DNA from: Vibrio rarus | Lineage (GTDB): Bacteria; Pseudomonadota; Gammaproteobacteria; Enterobacterales; Vibrionaceae | Reading direction: 5' to 3' | Length of the DNA: 64,000 nt | Assembly (NCBI RefSeq): GCF_024347075.1 | Contig: NZ_AP024900.1 | Span: forward strand, 1,488,001-1,552,000 | Shown here: positions 1 to 9,938 of the stretch, in pieces | Layout of the letters: every line of letters begins with the position of its first letter | How positions within the stretch are numbered: position 1 is the first letter of the stretch | The notes under the pieces: model-generated | What the model was told of the DNA's origin: nothing | The model's input: the letters and a program-made list of their open reading frames with translations, nothing else | Database searches by the model: none | Position numbers and translations under genes: made by a program

Positions 1-632
1 TGGTTATCGGTGCAGTGTTGTGACCACTGCGATAAGCCTACATTTTCCACACCTTTCGCCGTTAAGCTACGAGATAAGGCATCACAAAATGCACTGGCCT
101 TACCATAACCATTTTCATCAAAGATCTGTTGCGCTTTCATCACAGTATCACCCTGACGGCGTAAACGGCGCATTTTGATAAGTTCGCCAAGCAGTGCGCC
201 TGCACCAATGAGCGCGCCACCACTTAATAAGGCGCTCCATGCGAGCCCTAAATAATCCATTGATTGAAAGGAATGAATCACTGAATCCACTAACTGCCAT
301 GCGCTCAAAGTGCCCAAGGTAGCAAATAATAATTTCCATTTAAGGGGCACTTTCTTTTTAGTAAATAAGGTCTGTACTTTCTCTTCAATGTCATCTGCAG
401 CGCCCTCTTGCTGTGAGGCAACTAAGGGGTCACTTTTAATAAACTCATGCTCGGCAAACGTTTGTTTTGCACTTAAATCTGGCTCAGGCTGCGTATTGGC
501 ACCATCAGCAAATAAGTCATCACCGAATTGGCGGGGATCCTCTTTAGACGAAGCCGGTTGCTTCGCACTTTTTTGCGACGAAAACGCATCAGACGTTGCC
601 GAAAAAACTTGTTTTTGTTTATATTCGCTCAC
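1..632 (-). CDS. ycjF: YcjF family inner membrane protein, DUF697 (3' part cut by window edge)
   Basis: The reading frame opens with GTG at 632 and stays open to the window edge, giving about 210 residues of a family that is usually near 350. It starts MSEYKQKQVF, has a polar, Ala/Gln/Asp-rich N-terminal stretch of roughly 100 residues, then two hydrophobic segments (around WKLLFATLGTLSAW and YLGLAWSALLSGGALIGAG), as expected for YcjF/TIGR01620. An AAGG ribosome site precedes the GTG. It lies 4 bases after the ycjX stop, so the two are cotranscribed; in enterobacteria ycjXF follows the phage-shock operon. Function in the envelope stress response is inferred from the family only. The C-terminus is not visible. 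Confidence 0.87.
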   Translation of the reverse strand, partial: MSEYKQKQVFSATSDAFSSQKSAKQPASSKEDPRQFGDDLFADGANTQPEPDLSAKQTFAEHEFIKSDPLVASQQEGAADDIEEKVQTLFTKKKVPLKWKLLFATLGTLSAWQLVDSVIHSFQSMDYLGLAWSALLSGGALIGAGALLGELIKMRRLRRQGDTVMKAQQIFDENGYGKASAFCDALSRSLTAKGVENVGLSQWSQHCTDN

Positions 633-636
633 AGCG

Positions 637-2007
637 CTACCTTAATTTATCACCTAATAAAAACTGCATCACTTTATCCATACCTATATGAGGTAATGGT
701 TGTGTTTCTAGCGCATCTTTTGGTCTGAAACTTGAAAAATCAAAGCCTTGTTTTTGCCAAAAATCCGCTTTCGGCAACGTCGCTGGCACCTCACCTGGGT
801 ACAAAGTCACAGACTCCCCCTCCAATGTGGTGCCATGTATCACCGGCGTTGCCCCTGATTTTTGCTCAACAAACCCTGTATCGGTGGATTGAATAGAGGC
901 AAATGGAATGCACTCCATCGCAACACTTTCAAAAGAAACATGCTGCCAAATGGGTTGCACCAAATGGCGCAGTAACAAATTCAAGTTAGCGTGCTGATCT
1001 GGGGTAATGTGGTCGGCTTTGGTGGCAGCAAACAGCAATTTATCCGTGCGTGGGGAAAACAAACGGCGCAGCAAACCATTTTTACCATAGCTAAAGCTTT
1101 TCATGATTTCTGTTAATGCGATTTGCATGTCACAAAAAGCGTGCTCCCCTTGGTTGAGTGGCGTTAGGACATCCACCAGCAAAATCTGCCGATCAAATGA
1201 CGAGAAGTAATCACGATAAAACGGCTTAATCACTTGTGATTGGTACTCTTGATAACGCTTAACCAACAAACTAAGCGCGCAGCCCTTGGCGGGCTTTTCT
1301 TCACTCACATAAGGGAAAAACAGCACGACTGGTGCCTCGGCAAGTTCACCCGGTAACACAAATCGTCCCGGTTGAATGAGCTGATAACCTTGAGATTTTA
1401 GGCTCAGCAGTAATTGGGTAAATTCTGTTGCTACACGATTAATTAACTTATCGTCTTGTTCGGCGAGTAAATCCAGTGTTGCAGCACGCTCAAGCCAAGC
1501 CTTTACCTCAGGCAAGTCTATTTGCCGTAAACGGTGAATCTGTTGTTGTGACCAATGAGTAAAGTCCATATCTAACATAGGAAGATCAAGCAACCACTCT
1601 CCTGGGTAATCCACTAGATCAAGATATAAAGTGGCGTTACGACTGAGTAATTTGCGGGCTTTACTGCGTGGTTTGTATTTGATGGCAATGCGAATCTCAC
1701 TCACGTCACGAGTGGGCGTAGGCCACTGAGGGGGCGTCGCCCGTAGCGACTCATAAGAAGCATCGAGATTAAAGCGGGCCGTAAGCAAGTTTTTTTGCGG
1801 TACTCGTCTTGCACCTAGTAATCGTCCATCACGACTTGCGGTAAGTAGCGGTAGGTTATCATGGGTCGAAGTGTGCAACAGTTGATCGACAAATGAGGTG
1901 ATAAAGGCGGTTTTTCCGGCACGAGAAAGGCCGGTGACACCAATTCTAAGGTGTGCATCCAGCCCTCTATTAAGTAATTGTTTTGCTTCGCTTGTTATTT
2001 TGTTCAT
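637..2007 (-). CDS. ycjX: YcjX family P-loop protein (DUF463)
   Basis: A 456-aa protein of the YcjX family, a GTPase-like ATP/GTP-binding group tied to stress responses. A Walker A motif GLSRAGKT lies at residues 26-33, followed by a long conserved body with the LYLDLVDYPGEWLLDLP segment typical of the family (the DxPG part resembles a G3 switch). Length is normal. A GGAG ribosome site sits about 7 bases before the ATG. It is the first gene of a ycjX-ycjF pair, with ycjF starting 4 bases after the TAG. I saw no clear sigma-54 promoter upstream. Biochemical role is not established by the sequence. Confidence 0.93.
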   Translation of the reverse strand: MNKITSEAKQLLNRGLDAHLRIGVTGLSRAGKTAFITSFVDQLLHTSTHDNLPLLTASRDGRLLGARRVPQKNLLTARFNLDASYESLRATPPQWPTPTRDVSEIRIAIKYKPRSKARKLLSRNATLYLDLVDYPGEWLLDLPMLDMDFTHWSQQQIHRLRQIDLPEVKAWLERAATLDLLAEQDDKLINRVATEFTQLLLSLKSQGYQLIQPGRFVLPGELAEAPVVLFFPYVSEEKPAKGCALSLLVKRYQEYQSQVIKPFYRDYFSSFDRQILLVDVLTPLNQGEHAFCDMQIALTEIMKSFSYGKNGLLRRLFSPRTDKLLFAATKADHITPDQHANLNLLLRHLVQPIWQHVSFESVAMECIPFASIQSTDTGFVEQKSGATPVIHGTTLEGESVTLYPGEVPATLPKADFWQKQGFDFSSFRPKDALETQPLPHIGMDKVMQFLLGDKLR

Positions 2008-2079
2008 ATCACGCTCCTAGCTTCAAGATATTGAATTCGAATCCAAATATCCAGTGTTAGAGCGCAACATTAACAAGAT

Positions 2080-2265
2080 TTAATCATCTACGATGAGCTT
2101 ATAGATAACAAATAGAGACAATTCGAGAAGTAATGTCAATACAATGGTAATAGTAATGTATTTCTCATGAAAGATAGCAATTCCATTCAGAATTAAGTCG
2201 TAGCAAAGAAAGCCGCCAATAACGATAGCAACGATCATTTGAAGAATTTTTACAAAACGTGGCAT
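2080..2265 (-). CDS. small two-helix membrane protein, unknown
   Basis: A 61-aa ORF with a GGGG ribosome site about 9 bases before the ATG. It encodes a basic start (MPRFVK), then two hydrophobic stretches (about residues 8-28 and 38-56) joined by a short charged loop, ending in IVDD. I do not recognise a family. It sits alone between fumarase and ycjX on the same strand, 72 bases upstream of ycjX. Support is the ribosome site and the membrane-protein-like composition; it could still be a spurious ORF. Confidence 0.5.
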   Translation of the reverse strand: MPRFVKILQMIVAIVIGGFLCYDLILNGIAIFHEKYITITIVLTLLLELSLFVIYKLIVDD

Positions 2266-2414
2266 AACATCCCCTGTTAAATAGAGTCACTGTTAATTGT
2301 ATCAGCTATCTCGCTGAATTCTCGGTAAAAAGCGCAATCTTTGGTTTCATCGAGTATGCAGATCCTATCCGTTAACGTCACTCAAGTATTGCGCTTGTAC
2401 AAACTTAAAACAAA

Positions 2415-3932
2415 TTACTCGTTCATTTCAGCTATTTTGACTTTCCAAATATCGGGGCCTGTTTGATGCGCATTTTCGCCATTGGAATCCACGGCCACCG
2501 TTACAGGCATATCTTGCACATCAAATTCGTAGATAGCTTCCATGCCTAACTCTGCAAAGGCAATTACTTTTGCGCTCTTAATGGCTTTTGATACTAAATA
2601 CGCAGCGCCACCTACTGCCATTAAGTAGACCGCTTTATTTTGTTTAATTAACTCCACTGTTTGTGCGCCGCGCTCCGCTTTGCCTATCATCCCTGCGATG
2701 CCGGTTTGTGAGAGCATCATATCAGTGAATTTATCCATGCGGGTAGAGGTGGTTGGTCCGGCCGGCCCCACCGCTTCGTCACCTACCGCATCTACCGGTC
2801 CAACGTAGTAGATAAACTTGCCATTGAAGTCAACACCTTCAGGTAGCCCTTCACCACTTTCAAGGAGCTGTTGAATGCGCTTATGTGCCGCATCACGGCC
2901 TGTGAGCATCTTCCCTGATAGAAGTAACGTCTCCCCTGTTTTCCATGTTTCAATCTCTTGCTGGGTTACGGAATCCAGATTGACACGGCGAGCTTTCGCC
3001 CCCGCTTCCCAAGTAATTTCAGGCCAATCTTCTAATTTAGGCGGGGTCAGTTTGGCAGGACCTGAGCCATCTAATGTAAAGTGTACGTGACGAGTGGCGG
3101 CGCAGTTTGGGATCATACAAACAGGTTTTGATGCGGCATGTGTAGGAGCGGTTTTAATTTTAACATCCACCACGGTGGTTAAACCGCCTAACCCTTGCGC
3201 GCCAATACCGGTGCGGTTGGCTCGCTCAAAAATATCCAAACGCATTTTTTCTTCCGTGGTTTGCGCGCCGCGTTCCATTAACTCATGAATATCAACAGGG
3301 TCCATTAATGATTCTTTGGCCAATACCGCCGCCTTTTCTGCCGTTCCGCCTATACCGATACCTATCATTCCAGGTGGACACCATCCTGCCCCCATAGTCG
3401 GCAAGGTTTTTTCGACCCACTCACCCACATCATCTGATGGGTTTAGCATTACCATTTTTGTTTTGTTCTCAGAACCGCCGCCTTTCGCCGCAATTTGCAC
3501 CTCCACTTTATCTCCCGGCACCATATTGATGTGCACGACAGCAGGTGTGTTGTCTTTACTGTTAATTCGTTTCCCAGCAGGATCTAATAAAATAGAGGCT
3601 CGCAACGGGTTGTCTGGATTGGTGTAGGCTTGTCTTACCCCTTCATCCACCATGTCTTGTACTGTGACATCGGTATCTTGCCACTGCACTTTCATACCGA
3701 TATTAACAAAGCAAGTGACTATGCCCGTGTCTTGACAGATAGGTCGATGCCCTTCGGCAGACAAACGCGAATTGATTAGAATCTGAGCAATGGCATCTTT
3801 CGCCGCGGTACTTTGCTCGGCGTGATACGCTTTTTCTAATGCTTGCACAAAATCAAGCGGATGATAGTAAGAGATATATTGCAGCGCATCTGCCACACTG
3901 CTGATGAGATCTTGCTTACGAATTACGGTCAT
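2415..3932 (-). CDS. class I (iron-sulfur) fumarate hydratase
   Basis: A 505-aa class I fumarase, which interconverts fumarate and malate in the TCA cycle using an oxygen-sensitive [4Fe-4S] cluster. Likely cluster ligands are visible: C66 in RPICQDTG, C185 in GAGWCPPG and C277 in IPNCAATRH. The N-terminal alpha and C-terminal beta domains are fused, as in FumA/FumB; at 505 residues it is somewhat shorter than the E. coli enzymes (548). It is monocistronic and divergent from pabB, with an AAAGGG ribosome site before the ATG. It could also be labelled fumA; the paralogue name cannot be fixed from sequence alone. Confidence 0.95.
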   Translation of the reverse strand: MTVIRKQDLISSVADALQYISYYHPLDFVQALEKAYHAEQSTAAKDAIAQILINSRLSAEGHRPICQDTGIVTCFVNIGMKVQWQDTDVTVQDMVDEGVRQAYTNPDNPLRASILLDPAGKRINSKDNTPAVVHINMVPGDKVEVQIAAKGGGSENKTKMVMLNPSDDVGEWVEKTLPTMGAGWCPPGMIGIGIGGTAEKAAVLAKESLMDPVDIHELMERGAQTTEEKMRLDIFERANRTGIGAQGLGGLTTVVDVKIKTAPTHAASKPVCMIPNCAATRHVHFTLDGSGPAKLTPPKLEDWPEITWEAGAKARRVNLDSVTQQEIETWKTGETLLLSGKMLTGRDAAHKRIQQLLESGEGLPEGVDFNGKFIYYVGPVDAVGDEAVGPAGPTTSTRMDKFTDMMLSQTGIAGMIGKAERGAQTVELIKQNKAVYLMAVGGAAYLVSKAIKSAKVIAFAELGMEAIYEFDVQDMPVTVAVDSNGENAHQTGPDIWKVKIAEMNE

Positions 3933-4093
3933 TCGTCGAGGCCCTTTTAGTCAGTCGGATTCCATTTCATATTACGGGTCAGTCAAAGACTTAACACACG
4001 TTCTGAACTATTGATAAATGTATGATACCCTTGCTGCGAATATCAAACCACACTCACCCTTACGGTGTTGTCACATTTCAAGCAATTTGATAG

Positions 4094-5455
4094 ATGTCCG
4101 ATTTAAATATTAAAACCTTATCCGTTAGTTATCGAAAAAACCTGGCTGTTGAACTCTTTGAACAACTGGAGCGACGCCCTTACGCCATGCTACTTAGGTC
4201 TGCCTCTGATGATCATCCCAATAGTCGCTACGATATCCTTGTTGCTGACCCCATTGTAACAGTGGAAACCTTTGCCGATACCCATCAGGTGACAATGGGT
4301 GACAAGGTCACTCAATCTTGTGCCGATCCCTTTGAGCTGTTACGTCAATTGCAACAGCAGTATCTGCCCGACGCTAAAAACCCCCAGCAATATCCCTTTA
4401 TTGGTGGTTGGCTTGGGTATTTTGCTTATGATTTAGGCCGTTGCATTGAAAAAATAGACAGCATTGCCCACAAAGATTTACACGCCCCAGACATGGCGGT
4501 GGGTTTATACGATAAAGCGCTCATTGTTGACCATAAACTTCAGCGCGCCTACTGGGTTGGGGAACACCTTGAGTCTTTACCCGTAACCCATGCCCAAAAC
4601 CAGTCCCATGCGCATACCAAAGCAGAGTTTCATTTAAATAGCCCTTGGCAAGCCAATATGACCCGAAGTGAGTACCAAACTCGTTTTGCTGCTGTACAAG
4701 AATATCTCTTATCGGGTGATTGCTACCAAATCAATCTGGCTCAGCGTTTTAGTGCACACTATCAAGGGAGCGAATGGCAAGCCTATCGAACCCTTGAAGA
4801 TGAAAACCAAGCGCCCTTTTCCGCTTTTATCAGGCTGCCACAACACGCTATTTTAAGTGTCTCGCCTGAGCGTTTTCTGCTTTGTCACGAGATGCAGGTA
4901 GAAACCAAACCCATTAAAGGAACGCGACCTCGCTTTAATGACCCTATAGAAGACCAAAAGCAAATTGATGACTTAAAACAGGCGCAAAAAGATCAGGCAG
5001 AAAACCTAATGATTGTTGATCTGTTACGTAATGATATTGGCCGAGTGTCGGCCCCTGGCACAGTAAAAGTGCCGCATTTATTTGAAATTGAAAGCTTTCC
5101 TGCGGTTCATCACTTAGTGAGTACGGTTACCGGTGAGCTCGATAGTCGTTTTGATGTGTACGATCTATTAAGGGCTTGTTTTCCTGGAGGCTCTATCACT
5201 GGAGCGCCCAAAGTACGGGCGATGCAAATTATAGAAGAGCTGGAACCTCATCGTCGCAGTGTGTATTGCGGCAGTATTGGTTATATTAGTCGCTGTCAAA
5301 ATATGGACACCAGCATCACTATTCGAACGTTAATCACAGAGAACCAACAGATCCACGCCTGGGCTGGCGGAGGCTTGGTTGCCGACAGTGAGTGCCAACT
5401 GGAATATGAAGAAACCTTGCACAAACTGGGGAAAATTCTGCCAATATTAGAATAA
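4094..5455 (+). CDS. pabB: aminodeoxychorismate synthase component I
   Basis: A 453-aa chorismate-utilising enzyme that, with the PabA glutaminase, makes 4-amino-4-deoxychorismate for folate. It has the N-terminal anthranilate-synthase-I-type domain (FIGGWLGYFAYDLGR near residue 102) and the C-terminal chorismate-binding domain, including the PIKGTRPR motif near residue 273 and GGSITGAPKVRAM. A PIKGT lysine (rather than the Ala or Gly of anthranilate or isochorismate synthases) is the PabB signature. The ribosome site is weak. nudL follows after 87 bases on the same strand, an arrangement also seen in E. coli (pabB-nudL). Confidence 0.95.
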   Translation: MSDLNIKTLSVSYRKNLAVELFEQLERRPYAMLLRSASDDHPNSRYDILVADPIVTVETFADTHQVTMGDKVTQSCADPFELLRQLQQQYLPDAKNPQQYPFIGGWLGYFAYDLGRCIEKIDSIAHKDLHAPDMAVGLYDKALIVDHKLQRAYWVGEHLESLPVTHAQNQSHAHTKAEFHLNSPWQANMTRSEYQTRFAAVQEYLLSGDCYQINLAQRFSAHYQGSEWQAYRTLEDENQAPFSAFIRLPQHAILSVSPERFLLCHEMQVETKPIKGTRPRFNDPIEDQKQIDDLKQAQKDQAENLMIVDLLRNDIGRVSAPGTVKVPHLFEIESFPAVHHLVSTVTGELDSRFDVYDLLRACFPGGSITGAPKVRAMQIIEELEPHRRSVYCGSIGYISRCQNMDTSITIRTLITENQQIHAWAGGGLVADSECQLEYEETLHKLGKILPILE

Positions 5456-5542
5456 GTCACATAATGCAGTTCACATAGTTCAGTTCACACGCTACTCATC
5501 ACAGTAAGTCAGTGAGCAACATTACGCAAAGTAGAGGGTGAG

Positions 5543-6154
5543 ATGACCAAAAATGAATTTGTACAACGATTTATGCTTGTTGAGCCTTTTGATTATGACT
5601 CTCTAAGTCTAAAACGGTTAAGCTCTCTTGATCACAATCAACTGCGCCCTGCGGCCGTTTTAATTTGCTTAGTTGAACGAAACCACACTTTGAATGTGCT
5701 ATTGACTAAGCGTGCGGCACATTTAAAGCATCATCCCGGCCAAGTGAGCTTCCCCGGGGGTAAGTTTGAGCAAAGCGATAAGAAACTTTGCAATACGGCA
5801 ATTCGTGAAACCTATGAAGAAGTGGGTATCCCACCCTCCATGATTTCGGTGATGGGTGCCCTACCGCCCATCGCCACTATTAGTCAATTTGCCGTGACTC
5901 CATTTGTTGCTCTGGTGGATGCTAATTATCAGGTCAAGACCGACCCAAATGAAGTAGCCGAGGTGTTTGAAGTGCCCGCGCAATTTCTTTTTTCTGCGGC
6001 TAATTTATTCCATTGCCATTTTCAATTAAAAACCGCCACCCATAAAGTGTTCGCCATTCCCTATCAACATCATTTTATCTGGGGGGTAACAGCGCAAATT
6101 ATTGAAGCATTACAAAGACAGCTCTCTCATTTTGGTCGAATAAACAGCGCTTAA
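5543..6154 (+). CDS. nudL: Nudix CoA pyrophosphatase
   Basis: A 203-aa Nudix hydrolase of the NudL/YeaB type, predicted to cleave coenzyme A to 4'-phosphopantetheine and adenosine 3',5'-bisphosphate. The Nudix box begins with GGKFEQ near residue 72 and ends AIRETYEEVGI; upstream is the CoA-pyrophosphatase signature HLKHHPGQVSFPGG. A GAGGG ribosome site precedes the ATG. It lies directly after pabB, the conserved gammaproteobacterial order. Substrate assignment follows from the extended signature, not from experiment. Confidence 0.93.
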   Translation: MTKNEFVQRFMLVEPFDYDSLSLKRLSSLDHNQLRPAAVLICLVERNHTLNVLLTKRAAHLKHHPGQVSFPGGKFEQSDKKLCNTAIRETYEEVGIPPSMISVMGALPPIATISQFAVTPFVALVDANYQVKTDPNEVAEVFEVPAQFLFSAANLFHCHFQLKTATHKVFAIPYQHHFIWGVTAQIIEALQRQLSHFGRINSA

Positions 6155-6270
6155 AAAAAATTTCCTAATAAATCGCTACTCAATACTTGATGCAAAATTA
6201 TTGGCGGGTAAACTGATACCTTCTATTTCTTTACTATTTCTCAATAGCATCTATTGGAGAGTTAAACCTA

Positions 6271-7671
6271 ATGACTTACGCGCCTGTAACAGACGTACTT
6301 AACGGAAAACTAGCAGTCAACAGTGAAGTCACTGTTCGTGGGTGGATCCGTTCACGTCGCGATTCCAAAGCTGGAATCTCTTTTCTTGCCATCTATGACG
6401 GCTCTTGTTTCGACCCGATTCAGGCCGTGGTCCCAAATAATTTGAGCAATTACGACGAAGAAGTCCTAAAACTGACTACAGGTTGTTCTGTAGAAGTAAC
6501 GGGCACTATCGTTGAATCTCCGGCTAAAGGTCAGGATTTCGAATTGGCGGCCAGCAACGTGAACGTTGTGGGTTGGGTTGAAGACGCAGACACTTACCCT
6601 ATGGCTAAGACGCGTCACTCTATCGAATACCTTCGCGAAGTGGCGCACCTTCGTCCACGTACTAACGTGATTGGCGCTGTGGCTCGCGTACGTAACTGTT
6701 TGTCTCAAGCGATTCACCGTTTTTACCACGAGCAAGGTTTCTTCTGGACATCGGCTCCGTTAATCACCGCCTCTGACGCAGAAGGCGCAGGTGAAATGTT
6801 CCGCGTTTCTACGCTGGATCTGGAAAACCTACCACGTACCGAACAAGGTAAAGTAGACTTTAACGAAGACTTCTTTGGTAAAGAGACCTTCCTTACGGTG
6901 TCTGGTCAATTAAATGCCGAAGCATACGCTTGTGCATTAAGCAAAGTGTACACCTTTGGTCCTACTTTCCGTGCCGAAAACTCAAACACCAGCCGTCACT
7001 TAGCGGAATTCTGGATGGTTGAACCTGAAATTGCTTTTGCTGATCTTGATGATGCTGCGAAACTGGCAGAAGACATGCTTAAATACGTATTTAAAGCGGT
7101 ACTTGAAGAGCGTCGTGACGATCTTGAGTTCTTTGCTCAGCGTATTGATAAGCAAGCCATCACTCGCCTAGAGCAGTTTGTTGATGCTGATTTTGCACAA
7201 GTGGACTACACCGATGCGATTCAAATTCTACAAGACTCTGGCCGTGAATTTGAATTCAACGTTGAATGGGGCATTGATTTGTCTTCAGAACATGAACGCT
7301 ACCTTGCTGAAGAACACTTCAAGGCACCGGTGATTGTTAAGAACTACCCTAAAGACATTAAGGCATTCTACATGCGCCTTAACGAAGATGGCAAAACGGT
7401 TGCCGCTATGGATGTCCTAGCACCGGGTATTGGTGAAATCATTGGTGGTGCACAACGTGAAGAACGTTTAGACGTTCTCGATGCACGCATGATCGCTATG
7501 GGTATCGACCCTGAGCACATGGGTTGGTATCGCGACCTTCGTCGTTACGGCACTGTGCCTCACGCAGGTTTTGGTCTTGGTTTCGAGCGTCTTGTGTCTT
7601 ACGTAACGGGCATGGGTAATGTTCGTGATGTGATTCCATTCCCACGTACACCACGTAGCGCCAATTTCTAA
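6271..7671 (+). CDS. asnS: asparaginyl-tRNA synthetase
   Basis: A 466-aa class IIb aminoacyl-tRNA synthetase that charges tRNA-Asn. An N-terminal OB-fold anticodon-binding domain (about residues 15-100) is followed by the class II catalytic core: motif 2 region [16 protein letters not shown] and motif 3 [15 protein letters not shown] near the C-terminus. The [18 protein letters not shown] stretch marks AsnRS rather than AspRS. Codon use looks like that of a highly expressed gene. A strong ribosome site (TTGGAGAG) and a good rho-independent terminator at 7687-7712 frame it as a single-gene unit. Confidence 0.98.
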   Translation: MTYAPVTDVLNGKLAVNSEVTVRGWIRSRRDSKAGISFLAIYDGSCFDPIQAVVPNNLSNYDEEVLKLTTGCSVEVTGTIVESPAKGQDFELAASNVNVVGWVEDADTYPMAKTRHSIEYLREVAHLRPRTNVIGAVARVRNCLSQAIHRFYHEQGFFWTSAPLITASDAEGAGEMFRVSTLDLENLPRTEQGKVDFNEDFFGKETFLTVSGQLNAEAYACALSKVYTFGPTFRAENSNTSRHLAEFWMVEPEIAFADLDDAAKLAEDMLKYVFKAVLEERRDDLEFFAQRIDKQAITRLEQFVDADFAQVDYTDAIQILQDSGREFEFNVEWGIDLSSEHERYLAEEHFKAPVIVKNYPKDIKAFYMRLNEDGKTVAAMDVLAPGIGEIIGGAQREERLDVLDARMIAMGIDPEHMGWYRDLRRYGTVPHAGFGLGFERLVSYVTGMGNVRDVIPFPRTPRSANF

Positions 7672-7686
7672 ATAAACGCCTAATCT

Positions 7687-7712
7687 AAAAAACCGCCTTT
7701 GGCGGTTTTTTT
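7687..7712 (+). terminator. rho-independent terminator after asnS
   Basis: Perfect 11-bp stem AAAAAACCGCC / GGCGGTTTTTT with a TTT loop and a T run, 15 bases after the asnS stop. Confidence 0.95.
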
Positions 7713-7861
7713 GTGCGTCGTTTTCATAAATACTTGATATAAGTGCATTGCATAGACTTGCACAGATAAATTAGTCATAAACCTATTGTTTTGCCCATTT
7801 TCTACAGGTATAAATAAATAAGGTCATTATCCTTAAATTACATTAGTACGGACGGAATCTC

Positions 7862-9052
7862 ATGTTTGAAAAAGTAGTCGCAGCGCCTGCTGACCCAATC
7901 CTTGGTTTAACTGAAGAGTTTAAAAAAGACACTCGCGATAATAAAATTAATCTTGGTGTTGGCATTTACAAAAATGAGCAAGGTACGACTCCTGTTCTCG
8001 CAACAGTAAAAAAAGCCGAGCAAGCGATTCTTGAAACCGAAACCACTAAGTCTTACCTTACTATTGAAGGTACAGCGGAATACGGTGTCGCGGTTCAAAA
8101 ACTACTTTTTGGTGAAAACAGTACTATTGTCTCTGAAAAACGAGCGAAAACAGCGCAAGCACCCGGTGGTACAGGTGCACTTCGCGTAGCCGGTGAGTTT
8201 ATTAAACGTCACCTTGATAGTGCAAAAATTTGGGTAAGTAACCCTACATGGGCAAACCATAAAGGCGTATTTACTGCAGCAGGTATCGAAATTGCAGAAT
8301 ATCGTTACTATAACGCTGAAACTAAAGCCAAAGACTTTGACGCTATGCTGGCGGATCTTTCACAAGCAAGTGAAGGGGATATCGTCCTATTCCACGGTTG
8401 CTGTCATAACCCTACTGGTATTGATCCAACGGCACAAGAATGGAAAGAGCTTGCTCAATTAGCCGCTGATAAAAAACTGATACCTCTATTTGATTTTGCT
8501 TACCAAGGTTTTGCCAAAGGTGTTGAAGAAGATGCTGCCGGTCTCCGTGCTTTTGCGCAACTCAATAGTGAAATTCTAGTGGCGAGCTCTTTTTCTAAAA
8601 ACTTCGGTTTATACAATGAACGTGTCGGTGCATTTACCTTAGTGGCCAGCAATAGCGACGTTGCACAAACGGCATTTTCACAAGTTAAAGGGATCATCCG
8701 TTCTATCTACTCTAACCCTCCAGCACATGGTGCGGCGGTTGTCACTTACATCTTAAATGATGCCCAGTTGCGTAAAGAGTGGGAAGGCGAAGTGAAAGAG
8801 ATGCGTGATCGTATTCAAGAGATGCGTACTTTGTTTGTAGAAACCCTGAAAGCACAAGGGGTTTCTCGTGACTTTAGCTTTATTGAAAGTCAAAACGGCA
8901 TGTTCTCTTTCTCTGGCTTAACCAAACAACAAGTCACTCGTCTTAAAGACGAATTTGCTATCTATATTGTAGGCTCTGGCCGCATCAGTGTTGCAGGTAT
9001 GACCAAAGACAACATGCTGCCACTTTGCCAAGGCATTGCTGCAGTACTTTAA
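7862..9052 (+). CDS. aspC: aspartate/aromatic aminotransferase
   Basis: A 396-aa class I PLP-dependent aminotransferase of the AspC/TyrB family, transferring the amino group between aspartate (and aromatic amino acids) and 2-oxoglutarate. The PLP lysine lies in [16 protein letters not shown] near residue 246; the substrate carboxylate-binding arginine is in the C-terminal SGRISVAGM region. Length is the family norm. It stands alone after asnS and ends at a strong terminator. AspC is preferred over TyrB by overall similarity and the [16 protein letters not shown] start, but the specificities overlap. Confidence 0.93.
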   Translation: MFEKVVAAPADPILGLTEEFKKDTRDNKINLGVGIYKNEQGTTPVLATVKKAEQAILETETTKSYLTIEGTAEYGVAVQKLLFGENSTIVSEKRAKTAQAPGGTGALRVAGEFIKRHLDSAKIWVSNPTWANHKGVFTAAGIEIAEYRYYNAETKAKDFDAMLADLSQASEGDIVLFHGCCHNPTGIDPTAQEWKELAQLAADKKLIPLFDFAYQGFAKGVEEDAAGLRAFAQLNSEILVASSFSKNFGLYNERVGAFTLVASNSDVAQTAFSQVKGIIRSIYSNPPAHGAAVVTYILNDAQLRKEWEGEVKEMRDRIQEMRTLFVETLKAQGVSRDFSFIESQNGMFSFSGLTKQQVTRLKDEFAIYIVGSGRISVAGMTKDNMLPLCQGIAAVL

Positions 9053-9075
9053 AGCAACAAGGATTCATCCTATAT

Positions 9076-9100
9076 AGGCGGGTCATTACCCGCCTTTTTT
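9076..9100 (+). terminator. rho-independent terminator after aspC
   Basis: Stem AGGCGGG / CCCGCCT with a six-base loop and a TTTTT tail, about 23 bases after the aspC stop and before the convergent outer-membrane gene. Confidence 0.9.
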
Positions 9101-9116
9101 GTGCCTACACACCGCA

Positions 9117-9761
9117 CTAAAAACGAATTTTGGCCACGACTCCACCTTGATCAAGGTTTGCATCATCATTCCAAATCGTGCGCGCGTAAGCCCCTAATGA
9201 AAACTTCTCACTAAAATAGTAATCCAGTGACAGCTCAAAAGAGGATTCATGAATTAGGTCATACTCTAAATATTCAAGCAACATAGTGCCTTCCAGCGCA
9301 TCGGTAAAACCGTAGTTCACCCCAGTAAATACGCCCAGTAAAAATTCTTTTTCCGTAGAGAGTGTTGAGCCGGATTGATCTCGCAATTTAATTTTGGCAC
9401 CGCCAATTTTCACCCCTGCGTACACATCCCCCTTCTCCATCACCGCAAAGCGTCTTGCACCAGACAGGGTTAAATAATCAGCTCTATCGTTGCTATCCCC
9501 AAAATGGGTAAAACGTCCTTTATATTGCACATTGGTGATCCAGTGCTCGTTAATTAGCCACCTTAAATTTAAATCACTGATGGTGACATTATCCCTATCA
9601 CTGTCGATATCTGTATTGAGTTTACCGCCACCAAGGGCAACACTAAAATAATTGTAATTTACAGGGGCAGAATAAGTGCGATACCCCCAGTCAGAAGCGA
9701 GGCTTTGAGGCATAAAGACGCTGGTCAGGCTAAGCAGTGCAATCGATGAGTAAACCCTCAT
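9117..9761 (-). CDS. small outer-membrane beta-barrel protein, unknown
   Basis: A 214-aa protein with a Sec signal peptide (MRVYSSIALLSLTSVFMPQSLAS, cleavage probably after ...SLAS near residue 23). The rest alternates short amphipathic strands (YFSVALGGG, WITNVQYKGRF, GVFTGVNYGF, FELSLDYYF, FSLGAYARTIW) and ends in KIRF, a terminal aromatic typical of barrels folded by the BAM complex. No channel or adhesin family is recognised; it resembles small OmpA-like or porin-family 8- to 10-strand barrels. It converges on aspC and diverges from the DUF294 gene. Confidence 0.75.
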   Translation of the reverse strand: MRVYSSIALLSLTSVFMPQSLASDWGYRTYSAPVNYNYFSVALGGGKLNTDIDSDRDNVTISDLNLRWLINEHWITNVQYKGRFTHFGDSNDRADYLTLSGARRFAVMEKGDVYAGVKIGGAKIKLRDQSGSTLSTEKEFLLGVFTGVNYGFTDALEGTMLLEYLEYDLIHESSFELSLDYYFSEKFSLGAYARTIWNDDANLDQGGVVAKIRF

Positions 9762-9938
9762 ACGCTCTCCAATTTGAGTGTATATGAAAAAAGACGCTTA
9801 TATTCACTCATAATAATAGTCAATAAATGATGATAGTTTAGTGACTTAACAAGGATTTAGCGCCAAACTATACAATAGATATTTATTTTTCCATTCTGTG
9901 CTGTTCAGAGTATAGAATCGCGACAATTAAGGCGTCTC

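Noticed and set aside
2008..2079. Sigma-54 promoter for ycjX, expected if part of a phage-shock regulon
   Set aside because: No TGGCAC-N5-TTGC-like pair visible.
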